Under the pieces are notes generated by a model that was not told where the DNA came from, made no database searches, and was given only the letters and a program-made list of their open reading frames with translations. Positions 33,106-47,300 of a DNA stretch of 64,000 nucleotides are shown one piece after another. Each line of letters starts with the position of its first letter. Positions within the stretch are counted from its first letter, which is position 1. Location of the stretch: positions 63,864,159 to 63,928,158 of the forward strand of contig CM049313.1 of the NCBI GenBank assembly GCA_026874595.1, given 5' to 3'. The position numbers and the translations under genes were made by a program. The DNA is from Sipunculus nudus. Its lineage: Eukaryota; Annelida; Sipuncula; Golfingiida; Sipunculidae.

Positions 33106-36100
33106 CTGTAATAAATAAACCAACATACTCTAGGTTAGAGGGACATATTTTCAGGCTCTATATATTACCAAATAAGGTGCATCTGTTGGGGCATTGGGAA
33201 AGTTATTTCTAAGGAGTGTTTGGCATCATGTGATACATTAAACTCCAGCTTAACTCCTGCACTTTTATTTTTGTTCTCGGAAAACAGAGGGTTGTGTATG
33301 TCATTGTCACCGAATATGGCAGCTTCTAAAACTGGCTGTCAGATGTCACCACCTGTCATCAAACCTTTTCACAAAAACAAATACTTATAAAACTGTTAAT
33401 CCCCTTCAACATAAACAAAAAAGGCCAACCCTGCTATTTTTTATTTATTAAAGTTCTTCTTCACCAGCCTGCTATAGATACTGTATGCACCCTCAAACAT
33501 TTTTTTGCCTAAAATTCACTGCTGCCCTGCAATATTTAATGCCTGCTTACTCTTACAACAAAATAAACTAACCTTGAAGTTACCCGAAATAGTTCACACA
33601 CTACAGTTGGCTTTTTGTTTGTGAGGTTTTAAATTTAGCACATTTGTGATATGGAAATTATCAAAACTAGATGTGTCGGTACGACACGAATGCCCCCGCC
33701 TGGGGCAAATTAGAAACATTTGTTAAATTTTGTAAAAATTTTTTAAGTTCAGGAGGTGTTGTATGGTCAAAAGTAGGTCAAGAAGGGCAAAATGCAAACT
33801 CGATCTGTAACGGGTCATTATCAAGGAACACACCAAAAATCAAGCCAGTATGCAGGCACTGTGAAAAAAAGTCCATACATGTGCATTTTTCATAAAAAAT
33901 TCTCTTTTATGAAATTTTCTATGTTCAGGATCTGTCATATGGTCAAAAATAGGTTAACTGGGATGAAACGCGAACTTGACCTTTAAGTGGTCATTATGCG
34001 CCTACAGACCAAACATTGGGCCAGTATCTGTAAGCATTGTATTGCGAAACTAGAATATTAGCAAAAGCTGGTAATCAGTTATAAATTTAAATTGGAGAGG
34101 TATGTACCATGTTTTATAACAATCCACCAAATGCTTCCTGAGAAATATCCCCCTAAGTTTTTTTCTATACTAAGCTCTGTGACCTTGAAAAGTAGGTCAA
34201 GACCACCCATCTTTGAACCTGACCAAGATTTTGTAAATATGATGCAAAAGCACTGAAGTAATGAAGTTCTTCAGTTGAATACCTTTGGAGATATCCTGCA
34301 CAAAGGCCAAAATTGAAAAATCTGATAAAATTTCATTAAAAAATCAGAAATTGCAGGTGACGCCACCAAAATTGTGCAGAACGTACAGACCATCAGTCCC
34401 AATGATCATAGTAAGTTTTGTGAAAATCCACACAATGGTTCCTGAGATATAAGCTTCTGAGGGTTTTTCTATAATCAGCTCTAAAATGTAGAAAAATGGG
34501 TCAAGGTCACCCATCTTCGAACTTGACTGAGATTTTATCGATATTTATCTTCACTGATGAAATAAAATTCCAACGGTGAATCCTTTTAGAGATATCCCGC
34601 TCACAAGGTAAAAGTTAACAGATGCGGAACGGACAGACGGACGGACGGACATCGACAGACAGATGGACGGATAGACGGACAGCTTGTGTGACGACAATAG
34701 CCCATCAGCCTATGAGCTGAGGGCTAAAAACGGCTGTACATGTACATTTGTCATAAAAATTAATTTTCATGAAATTTTCTAAGTTTAGGAGCCGTAAAAC
34801 AGTCAAAAGTAGGTCAACCGGGACGAAACGCAAACTCGATCTGTAACTGGTCATTATCTGCCCACACACCAAAAATCAGGCCAATATCTGCAGGCACTGC
34901 GAAAAAAAGTCCGTACATGTGTATTAAACATCAACAATATAAAATTTATACAACTTAGCCTGTAGAACAGGAGGGGGAGCAGGGGAACTGAGGCATGCAT
35001 CCAGATTTTTTGCAGGGAGGGGTCAACGGGTGTCATGCATAAAACTGTCTAACAAAAGTTCGTTGATTAAGAGCAGGAGTGTGTGTGTGTGGGGGGGGGG
35101 GGGGGGGGGGGAGGGGGTCTCCATCCCTGAAACCCCCTGTCATGCATAAGATTTGTCTTAAAGGGATGTTGGTTGAACCCCCTGGATCCACGCCTGATGC
35201 AATTCTTTTGGTGTGACTACTATCACCCAACATACACATTCATTCTAATATCCAGTTACGTTTTAATACCGGGAAAATATTTTCTCAGATGGCACTTCAG
35301 GAACTGTTATTGCATTATTCACCTCTGAATAAAATTTGCCATGTCCTAATCTTCTCACTTACATTTTAAAATAATGTATATTTTATGTGTAGGTTTATAT
35401 GTATAAATATATTACATATATGTATAAAATGGTGATATTTTTGCAAAGTTTCAATAAAAAAATGTAGAATCGTATTCAGTTAAGTAGTATGTATATGAAA
35501 GGCTTGATATCCAAATGGACTAAACCACTGAGCAAACAGGTCATAAAACCCTAGAGCTCAAAGGTCTTAATGATTGTTTGAGTATCCCCCAACCCCCTAA
35601 CAGTAAAATCCATAACAATATCATAATATTCTGTAAACGTTAACAACGTATACAAAAGCCAACTTATCAAATTTTGGGGGTGATCCGGATCACCATATGG
35701 ATCCAAAATATGTTGCATTTTTGACAATGCCGTGTTATATGCGTGACTAAATATCGTACAAATGCCATGAATACTAGTAATCACGAGTACAGCGAACGCG
35801 AATCTAACGGTAACTGGACTTACCCGCCATAGCACCGTATTTATGTAACTTGAAAACAGACGGCTGTACACACCTCGACGACACGATGGGGAAGCTAACG
35901 AGAACTTTTATCCGCCCCCTTATACATACAAGTGGTCTTCCTAACCCAATGCATATAAAACTTAAAAGCCAAGAATACTTAAAAATAACATATCATACTT
36001 AACATACGAATACCTCCATCGACATTCAATAGACAGTGCCACAAACAGGACATGGCCGTTAACGCACAAATCGTAACCGTTGGAAATAGATGCCTGACAT

Positions 36101-38270
36101 AAAGGAAGGTCTTCGGTAAGTCTACTTGCACACCAAAAGGTAGTTCACTGTAACCTTTATTTTCCGACTAATGCCCGTTTTTGTGGGGGGGGGGGGGGGG
36201 GTTTAGCACTAATATAATCGTACTTGTGTTAGTGTCGTTGGCTGCAAAACAAAAATGTCGCACTCAACCCTAAAACAAAATGTCATTGTGCATCAAATGC
36301 TCATATAACATTGTTACCATGCACGAAATGAAGAAAATCAGCCCAGCCAGTTCTCCAGAACTATTACGGACACAAATGCAAAATTTAAACATTTTCAGCT
36401 GATATATGAAATTCATTCTTCAGATAAAATATCTCAGTAAAAATTGCATGGATTTTTTTTTCAAATTTTGCAAGCTTATTGATTAAGGAAAGTCCTTTCA
36501 GCTCTGGAAGACAGCTGGCGCCACCTTAAATTTTCTTTATTTTTACGCTTTTTTTTTCTTCTTCTTTTTGTACTCATAAATTAAAGCTGGCCAGTTGTTC
36601 ACTAGGCACAAATCTTAACCGCCTTACCTTTAAAACTACATGACAACACCTAAAAACATTTTTTCCCTGTATCATGTTTCTATCTACCCTAAAACTGAAA
36701 TTTAACTCAGTTGAAATTCCATTCGTTTAACAAGAAAGACAAGAGTGTTTACAAAAAGGTTTTTGATAAGTCGTCATTTAGTTTAATATTAGTCCACTAG
36801 AAAGTGGCTTACTGTTACTGGGTGCTGAAAATAGTGTTCTTTTTTTTTAATTTTTTTTAATGTTACAAAATCATGAGAAAATGATAAAAAAGTTTAGAAA
36901 ATGTATATACCATAAGAAAGATCACTGTACCATATTTAAAATAATGTACACTTGATGGGACCACATATGAATTTAACAATTTTGATTGATTTAGATACAG
37001 GGGTTTTAGTCAATAATGACACATTAATTGCTCTATTTTTGTATTTTCATTTCAATTCCTACTGGGAAAAAAAATATGAATAAACATATGTATACACACT
37101 ATTTACTAACATTTGAAATATTTATATCTTGGGTATGGTAAATATAAGGGAAATGTGAAAAAAAAACTAAAATATATTGTCATGAAGGTAGTATGTCACA
37201 CATATAGTTCAGATATACAAAAGCTGGAGGAGTGCACATTCAGTAGAACCTCTCCTTACAGGCACCTCTGTACTAAGGACACCTTCTTTTTATGCCCCCT
37301 TATAGGTAGTCCTTTGAAAGTAGGTCTCCAAATCTAAAACCTCCCTACTAAGGACATCTCCCTACTGCAGACAAAATGTCCGGTCCCGCAAGTTTCGGTA
37401 ATGCAGAGGTTCTTCAGTGTATCCCTCTATCCTGTCCATTACCAGACCAGGGCTACTGTTTGAAGACATAACCTCCTTTCAAGTAATCTGCATTGTTATG
37501 TCAAGGGACGGGGCATATAGGCACTGTCAGGTAGATTCTTACATTCTACTCAAGCAATGCATATACCTTTCATTAACAATGATGTGAAGATTTATCTTTG
37601 ATTTAGATACTTCGTTTATACACTAATGATGCAAGTAAGTGTTTAAAAATTTTTTTTTTACTTCAAATTAACACTGAATAATGGGTTTCAAAATGCAATA
37701 TGACCACTGACGTTTAATGCTATGTACATTCTATCTTATGAGGAACTAAGAAAATGGTATTAACACATATAAGCATAATAGTGTACTCCTATGTATTATT
37801 ACACATCAACAATATAAAACTTATACAACTTAGCCTGTAGAACAGGAGGGGGAGCAGGGGAACTGAGGCACGCATCCAGATTTTTTGCAGGGAGGGGTCA
37901 ACGGGTGTCATGCATAAAATTGCCTAACAAAAGTTTGTTGATTAAGAGCAGGGGGGGGAGAGTGTGTGGGGGGGGGAGGGGGGGGGGGAGAGTGTGTGGG
38001 GGGGGGGAGGGGGGTCTCCACCCCAGAAACCCCCTGTCATGCATAAGATTTGTCTAAAAGGGTTGTTGGTTGAACACCCTTGATCCACGCCTGATGCAAT
38101 TCTTTTGGTGTGACTACTATCACCCAACATACACATTCATTCTGATATCAATTTACGTTTTAATACAAAGAAAATATTTTCTCAGATGGCACTTTAGGAA
38201 CTGTTATTGCATTATTCACCAATGAATAAAATTTGCCATGTCCTAATCTTCTAACTTATATTTTAAAATA

Positions 38271-38328
<58 letters not shown>

Positions 38329-41300
38329 ATGATGATATTTTTGCAAAGCTTTTATTAAAAAATGCAGATAGGTATTAAGAAGTATTTGAGAGGGTTAGTT
38401 ATCCAAATGGTTGATGGCACTTAACACAAAGGTCATAAAACCCACAAAGCTCAAAGGTTTTTAATGAATGTTTCAGTGTCCCCCCACCCCACACCTCCAT
38501 CCCCTTACAGTAAAATCCAAATGAGATCGACAATTCTGTAACTGTAAACAATATATGAACAGAAATATCAGATTACTCTTTCAATAAAGCAAGAATTAAT
38601 ATGTTTTGCCTGTGTAGGGGTCAATCATGAAACTATAAAATAAACTACAAAAATAAACAATAAAAAGGAAATATTATACATCTCAAATGTATATTTCTAT
38701 GAATTTTTAATTTTATAAAATATCCTATATCTTCATCTCATCATTTTTTGTTGAAGTCTGTTTATGCTGAATCAGCATCTTTTCGCACTGGAGGTTCTGG
38801 TTTGGATTCAAGTTCGTAAACAATCTGAAGCCCAAGTGGGCTGATCTTCTCCTCCACCATCTTGTCAATCCTTGCACTCATGTCTGGTGTCAAGACATTC
38901 TTCCAATCTCCAACCTTTCCTGTAATAAATAAACCAACATACTCTAGGTTAGAGGGACATATTTCCAGGCTCTATATATTACCAAATAAGGTGCATCTGT
39001 TGGGGCATTGGGAAAGTTATTTCTAAGGAGTGTTTGGCATCATGTGATACATTAAACTCCAGCTTAACTCCTGCACTTTTATTTTTGTTCTCGGAAAACA
39101 GAGGGTGGTGTATGTCATTGTCACCGAATATGGCAGCTTCTAAAACTGGCTGTCAGATGTCACCACCTGTCATCAAACCTTTTCACAAAAACAAATACTT
39201 ATAAAACTGTTAATCCCCTTCAACATAAACAAAAAAGGCCAACCCTGCTATTTTTTATTTATTAAAGTTCTTCTTCACCAGCCTGCTATAGATACTGTAT
39301 GCACCCTCAAACATTTTTTTGCCTAAAATTCACTGCTGCCCTGCAATATTTAATGCCTGCTTACTCTTACAACAAAATAAACTAACCTTGAAGTTACCCG
39401 AAATAGTTCACACACTACAGTTGGCTTTTTGTTTGTGAGGTTTTAAATTTAGCACATTTGTGATATGGAAATTATCAAAACTAGATGTGTCGGTACGACA
39501 CAAATGCCCCCGCCTGGGGCAAATTAGAAACATTTGTTAAATTTTGTAAAAATTTTTTAAGTTCAGGAGGTGTTGTATGGTCAAAAGTAGGTCAAGAAGG
39601 GCAAAATGCAAACTTGATCTGTAACGGGTCATTATCAAGGAACACACCAAAAATCAAGCCAGTATGCAGGCACTGTGAAAAAAAGTCCATACATGTGCAT
39701 TTTTCATAAAAAATTCTCTTTTATGAAATTTTCTATGTTCAGGATCTGTCATATGGTCAAAAATAGGTTAACTGGGATGAAACGCGAACTTGACCTTTAA
39801 GTGGTCATTATGCGCCTACAGACCAAACATTGGGCCAGTATCTGTAAGCATTGTATTGCGAAACTAGAATATTAGCAAAAGCTGGTAATCAGTTATAAAT
39901 TTAAATTGGAGAGGTATGTACCATGTTTTATAACAATCCACCAAATGCTTCCTGAGAAATATCCCCCTAAGTTTTTTTCTATACTAAGCTCTGTGACCTT
40001 GAAAAGTAGGTCAAGACCACCCATCTTTGAACCTGACCAAGATTTTGTAAATATGATGCAAAAGCACTGAAGTAATGAAGTTCTTCAGTTGAATACCTTT
40101 GGAGATATCCTGCACAAAGGCCAAAATTGAAAAATCTGATAAAATTTCATTAAAAAATCAGAAATTGCAGGTGACGCCACCAAAATTGTGCAGAACGTAC
40201 AGACCATCAGTCCCAATGATCATAGTAAGTTTTGTGAAAATCCACACAATGGTTCCTGAGATATAAGCTTCTGAGGGTTTTTCTATAATCAGCTCTAAAA
40301 TGTAGAAAAATGGGTCAAGGTCACCCATCTTCGAACTTGACTGAGATTTTATCGATATTTATCTTCACTGATGAAATAAAATTCCAACGGTGAATCCTTT
40401 TAGAGATATCCCGCTCACAAGGTAAAAGTTAACAGATGTGGAACGGACAGACGGACGGACATCGACAGACAGATGGATGGATAGACGGACAGCTTGTGTG
40501 ACGACAATAGCCCATCAGCCTATGAGCTGAGGGCTAAAAACGGCTGTACATGTACATTTGTCATAAAAATTAATTTTCATGAAATTTTCTAAGTTTAGGA
40601 GCCGTAAAACAGTCAAAAGTAGGTCAACCGGGACGAAACGCAAACTCGATCTGTAACTGGTCATTATCTGCCCACACACCAAAAATCAGGCCAATATCTG
40701 CAGGCACTGCGAAAAAAAGTCCGTACATGTGTATTTGTCATGAAAGTTTCTATTTTTCATGAAATTTTCTAAGTTTAGGAGCCGTAAAACAGTCAAAAGT
40801 AGGTCAACCGGGACAAAACGCGAACTCGATCTGTAAATGGTCATTATCTGCCCGCACACCAAAAATCAGGCCAATATCTGCAGGCATTGCGAAAAAAAGT
40901 CCGTACATGTGTATTTGTCATGAAAATTTCTATTTTTCATGAAATTTTCTAAGTTTAGGAGCCGTAAAACAGTCAAAAGTAGGTCAACCGGGACGAAACG
41001 CGAACTCGATCTGTAACTGGTCATTATCTGCCCACACACCAAAAATCAGGCCAATATCTGCAGGCATTGCGAAAAAAAGTCCGTACATGTGTATTTGTCA
41101 TGAAAATTTCTATTTTTCATGAAATTTTCTAAGTTTAGGAGCCGTAAAACAGTCAAAAGTAGGTCAACCGGGACGAAACGCAAACTCGATCTGTAACTGG
41201 TCATTATCTGCCCACACACCAAAAATCAGGCCAATATCTGCAGGCATTGCGAAAAAAAGTCCGTACAACTGTTTTATTTCGGAAGGACGGAAGGACGGAA

Positions 41301-44300
41301 TGACGGACATGGGTAAAACTATATGCCCCGGCCACTTTGTGGCGGGGGCATAAAAATAGAACCACTGTATATAAAATGCCTCTTCCACACATGCAGATGA
41401 TCAATCATATATACTTTTAGCCTTACATCAGCACCTAATAACTTAGTTTAGAATTTTCTTTTTTCACTGATGAAAGGCAAACAAAACACTTTGGCATATT
41501 ATTTTGTAAAGAAAACACTTCACAATAGTCCACTGAGTATATAACATCATAGTTACAAAATTAAAGTAGCATTAATGGAGTGGTGTAAGGAAGCATCCCT
41601 GGCAAACCAATACATTTTAAATCAATCCAAAAGTTGTTTCAGATGTATATTAGATCCAATGAAGTATATATCATTTTAATCCCTTGTACAGCGTTCTTTC
41701 TAATGGCATATTTATTTATGAAATTCAAATTCATTTTCCTTTGAAATTTCAACATATTTGAAAATTTTGAAATATTTAATGGTACAAAACTTTAAGGAAA
41801 CAGTAACAGCAAACCATGTTTTAATGGGCTGTATCAAACTTCATGTGATACATTCTCAAGACCATTTTTTATATTTTTGTCCCCCACTTCCTTGGAGGGA
41901 ATGGGGACATTGATTTGGGTTTGTCTGTCTGTCCATCTGTCTGTCCGTCAGGTTTTTTGTTTCAGTGCGATAACTTTCCTTAAATTCATCCAATTTCATT
42001 CAAATTTGGGTAAGTGGTTGCTCTCATGTTTACCTTGGTTGGGATTGGTTTTTGAGTTTCTGTCTCATGAGATAATAATACTATATGATATTTAATTTTT
42101 TATATGATGAATCAGCACATTAGTTTCACTAACGGTGGACATGATTTTTTTGCAGTAATAGCCAGGTGCTGCCATCTTTTGAGCATTGTTAAAAATATTT
42201 GTAATTGCCACAGACTTTAAAATTGTCCCAGACTTGAAGGCAAAGTGGAGGACATTTGCTTGTTCGTTTTTTGTTTCTATCTAACTTAATATTGAATTTT
42301 AAAATTCTGAACCACAAACAATTTTAAATTTCAATTTTAAATTTGAAGAAACATGATAGTATTTCCAGATTGTCATGCCCTTTGATATTAGCCCACTAAA
42401 AGGTGTCTTACTGTTACTTGTTGCTCAAATTCTTGTATCATTTAAAAATTCTTAATTTTAAAAATTGTTTAAATGTAATTTTAATATAAATGTAAATTTC
42501 AAAAATAAATATACCATCAGAAAAAACACTACACCAAGTTTAAAAATATATATACGTCATGGATCTAATATTAATTTTAAATGACTTTTAGGCTGTTTTT
42601 ATTCAAGAGAAATTTACAGCAATGCTACCTTAAACCACTGGAACTTGAATGGCTTTGTTCCCTCATTTCTGAAGCCAAGGACAGGTCAAATTGTCTTACT
42701 TTATGCAAAAAACTTCCTTAATTAAGGCGTGGGCAAACCAAAGTCTGCAGGCCACATGAGGCCCTAAGGTCAATCTGTGGGACCTGCAAAATTCTTGGAT
42801 GGTGTTTGCATGGTCAACAACATTTTCAGATTGAATAATGCACTCAAAAAGAGAGACTCCTCTTCGATATTGTAATCAGATTCTGACATTGGAATGGACG
42901 TAGTACAATTTAAAAATATATATAAACATAGGTTAAATTAAATATGAATAAACTCTTTTTGTGAAAATAACATGTAGTGTATAGTGATTATAGTTTATAG
43001 ATATATATAGACAAAGCCCTTACAGATATTGTGGTTGACTCTAATTTCTCGAGGTTGAAATTTCGCAATTTTCATATTATTTTGTTTGTTTCAAGAGGGT
43101 TTTCATTTTCAAGATTTCACCATACAATAGCCGATACAGAGCATATTGATTATCATAGGAATTAATGGTATTAAATAATACACGGAAAAAATTAGGACGA
43201 CTGGATGGGGATTCCAGTGAACATCAAATCAGTACAAATTACTGTTCATAATCGGCAGATAATATGAATGCTTTGATATTATTTATAATAGCAACCTTCT
43301 CCTTTTGTTTGCCTTTGACTATGGAGCCTCTTTTTCACGAAAGTTTTATATTCACAATAATTTTCTTTCTTTGTGAAATACTGTAAATTTGAAAGCCTCG
43401 CAAACAAAAAGGCAAACCATAGTGTTCCATTTGGCCTGCCAGAAGACAAGTTTACCCACCCCTGCCTCAGTCAGGTTTTTACCATAATTTATAATGAAAG
43501 CATATTTTTGGTGTACCCCATTGTCAATTTGATGCCATTTACCTTTCCGCATGAACTCTGCCTCTCCTTTATTTCTGAGCCCGATCTCGTCCCACCAGGA
43601 ATAATTGGTTGTTTTATTCTCTTTCATGGCTTGGAAGCTGCACAGGTCACATATTTTCTTTATCTCCTTCTCTGGTAAGGGTCTTCCAAGGAACTTGGCT
43701 ATTTTTTTCACGCATGACGGAAGGTTCTGTCAAATTCATGGCAAAGTTAATTCATAAACTGTTGAAAATATCATTTTATAATATCATATTATCATTTTCA
43801 CACATGGAAAAAGGTCTTTGAGAGAACATAATTACAGATACAGTAATTCAGATACTCCTTAATCTTCATGCTTCCATATTGGTTTATGTGGAGGATCTAT
43901 GTTAAATATTTCTCTGTGTACCATCAGATATTTTTTTCTGTTTTGTGGTTAATTAATGTGAAAACGTGACTGCCTTTCATGTTTAAAGTCCTGCACATTT
44001 CTAAATGAATCATATGATGCTGATATAACATTCTGGATTCTTTCTAAGGTATTTAAATACCTAGATTTCTAAAATATTCTGGAACGTGGGTATATTGTTT
44101 TTTTTATTGTAATTAGGTTTCTTGCTAAGGTATCATTGCATCTTATGATTTTACAAAAACATCTATGTTAAAGAATTAGAAATGCACTCAGAGAGCACAG
44201 ACCTCCACCAAAGCAGCTAATTACCCCTGGCAGGCATTGTCAGATATGCAGCATTTTTCCTTGAACAAGGGACCCATGGGTCACGGCGCTGAGCTGATCG

Positions 44301-47300
44301 TAATTGGACTATAAATGTTTCTCCACTGTGATACTATATTGAGTCAATAAAGCTTATGGATATCATGGACATGTTGGGCTATTATAAAGGAATGTGATGC
44401 AATATGTGAGTAAATGATAAATGAAATTACCTGACTGATGGATTAATAGAGTCAAATATAGTGGTTTATTTTTTATTTATTTAGGAGGGGTTGAAAATTG
44501 TGATATATTTGAGCAAATATGAATGCAATGACAGCAGTAATAAGCAGTAGTAGAATGATGATAAGGCTATTTGTTGAAGGATCTAAAGTGTATGGTAGTC
44601 TGCAAGATTTCAATTTGACAGATATGATGTTATGATTAACTATGCTGATGAAGTGATTTATGAATTTGTGACTGTATGACACAATATCTCTTTAGTCTTG
44701 ACAAGGTACATTATTGTGATGCCCACTATGTCTACATATTACACAATATTGACATAACTTCTGGCATGTACATAGGTACCTATGGACGAATAGTTATACA
44801 AACTATTAAAGTATGAATATATCTGATTCATCTTGTTCTTGCTTACTGAGGCTGACTTTGGGATGGGGTTCGGAGAAGGGAAAAGTGAGGGCAGCACGAA
44901 GGTGGATGTAGAAATATTCTATTGTAATGTTTTTCATTTATATAAGAATATGAAAAGCTAAGAGGAAAGGGGCCCTCTTACTTGGTTATAGTAAAGTTCT
45001 GAATATATGATTGCAAACTAATACTCTGACAAGACTGTCATGAAGAAAAACAGTAAAAGTTTTGAGATACTGTGATGCATATGAAAATTTACAGATGGAC
45101 AGGCAAGTGGACAGAATGGACTAATACCTTTATTTCACTTTCAAGGGAATAATGCATTTAAGTTTATATATAATCCTATTTTTTTTTAAGCATATCCACT
45201 TTTTCCATCAAGAAGTTTTTATCTGAATCATTTTTTTATTTACAGGTTTTATAAATTTTTAATAAAAAAAACCTGAAAATATATGTTAAAATATTAGAAT
45301 TGTTGCAAAAGTTGCAATCATTATATATACAGAGTAAAAAACTGAAACTGTAAGTTAAAATATTAGAATTGTTGCAAAAGTTGCAATCATCATATATCCA
45401 GAGTGTATCTCATATTGGGTCATATTATGCATACACATATATTTTATTATTTTTAAATCATAAATGTTTAAACTGAATTTAAAAGAAAATAATGCCACAA
45501 AATGGCATCTACAAGAATATTCCTTGAATCACTATTAAAAAGTTTTGCACACTGGAGTTCTCAGTACGTGCTTAATTTTATTCACCAAAATAAAATAAAA
45601 GATTAAGTAAATTTGATAAAATAAAACATCTTTTCAAATAAAGTATACACACTGTTGGTTGAATGTTGGACAAACAATATCATTGTGCAAATTACTATCC
45701 CAGTTTTAATTTATTACTGGACATAATAGTCAATTTCACACCTGGTGAAGTTTTTACTCTTCTGAAGTAAGGAATTACTTATCTGATGAACATCCACACT
45801 TTCATAGCAATACACCACTTTGTGGACACAATTAAATGTACACTTTAATCACTGTATGCCTGGTGGTACAATACAAAATCTAAAAGTAGCATAGCCTAGA
45901 ATAAGAATGAATCAAATACAGAAAATAATAACATTCATCTAGTTTATGCACCATCTGGAAGCTGCCTGGGGTGGGTTACATAATGCAAGTGAAGGCTGTA
46001 CTACTAGGTGGGCTAGACGTAAACAACACTTGACATGGTGTATGAAAACGTGAATAAAAGCTATTCTTTCCAATCAATTTCTTTTTAATTTCAGATTTTA
46101 AAAGATTAAATCCTTATGTATATATGCTGTGAAAATTAAATCAGCAGTGCCAAAGTTGGACAAAATTTAAGGTATTGATTTTTTATTTAGGCTAATAACT
46201 TGAAAAATTTGCAAAATTCAGATCTAATTTTTGGTGAACAATTGAATCTTGATTAAATAAAGTAATATTCCTGAAGAAAAAAGTCTCTAGGTTCAGCAAT
46301 TCTCATGTTAGGTGAGTAAATATATTTCCTGATTTTTTTAAAAATTGCATTATGTTTTGGCCCATAACTTCAAAATAATACCCAATACTGACCTAATTTT
46401 TGGTATGTTCATAGAAAATGTATGAAAGAATGTAAATACTAAATATGATCAAAAACAGATCAGTGGTTTATATTAGGCAGCCTTGAAGTGTAACAATGGC
46501 TTTTTTTTATGGAAAACGGAGTTTTTTTCCTTAATATCTCGAAGGAACGAAGTCTTAATGACCCAATTTTCGGTATGCTAGGAGATTTTGGGGACATCTA
46601 AAATTATGCCAACAGCCTGGGGAGCATAGAGATGTGAACTGAATGACCTACAGTCATCAAAGTGGACTGCTTGACAATGTAAGGGAATACAACAAGAGCC
46701 TCCAAAAAAATTCAATAACTAGCCTAATTTTGCAGCTTTTATTTTCAAATTTCAGATTTTAACAGATTAAATCCTTATGTATACATGCTGTGAAAATTAA
46801 ATCCACAGTACTTACAGGAAAAAAACGTGCCGTGGCCAAAGTTGGGCAAAATTTAAGGTACCAATTTTATATTTTAGCCAATATTTAAAAAAAATTTAAC
46901 AGATTTTGTTCTAATTTTCGGTATACAATTAAATTTTGATTAATTAAAGTTGTATTACTGGAAAAAAGTCCCTACCTTTAACACTTTTGGTCTTAAGTGA
47001 CCAAGTATCTTCCTGATTTTTTTACAAAGTCCATTATGTTTGGGCCCATAACTTTTTTAAATTATAAAATACTGACTTAATATCTGGCATGTACATAGGA
47101 ACTATATAGAGGAATATTTATGGTAAATATGAAGAAAACCAGATGAGCGGTTTTGATATTAGGCAGCCCTGAAGTGTGAAAATAGATTTCTAATAAAAAA
47201 TTGAGGTTTTTCCTTAATATCTCGAAGGAACGAAGTCCTATTGACCCAATTTTCGGCATGGTAGGAGATTTTGGGGACATCTAACTGTATGCCGAATTTC

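Larger units (their letters stand above)
27625..34925. repeat. Local duplication, copy 1 (blocks A-B-C-D)
   Basis: It matches 35645-40735 in the same orientation in blocks: A (27625-27910 and 35648-35938), B (28442-30830 and 35940-37800), C (30830-31560 and 37800-38550) and D (32835-34925 and 38650-40735). Copy 1 has three extra pieces: about 27912-28441 with a tRNA-type SINE, about 29105-29675, and about 31655-32835. Block D holds the last sulfotransferase exon. Blocks A to C differ by a few percent, whereas D upstream of the exon in gene direction (33007-34920) differs by only about 0.4% by eye. Confidence 0.88.
35645..40735. repeat. Local duplication, copy 2 (blocks A'-B'-C''-D')
   Basis: The counterpart of 27625-34925 in the same orientation, shorter because it lacks three pieces found in copy 1. 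It includes the Tigger-like MITE (37238-37415), a (TA)n tract (38272-38323), G-rich tracts (36185-36202 and 37952-38016) and sulfotransferase exon 6'. Confidence 0.88.

Noticed and set aside
33671-39709. Two almost identical 74-codon open frames (33671 and 39485)
   Set aside because: Their similarity comes from the block duplication, and both lie in the GCCCCCGCC-ended repeat, which has no coding signature.
43352-43542. Extension of sulfotransferase exon 5 to the stop at 43352
   Set aside because: A GTAAAT donor at 43542 keeps the RKG[10 protein letters not shown] join, which the family requires. The read-through part matches nothing and enters a hAT-like element.
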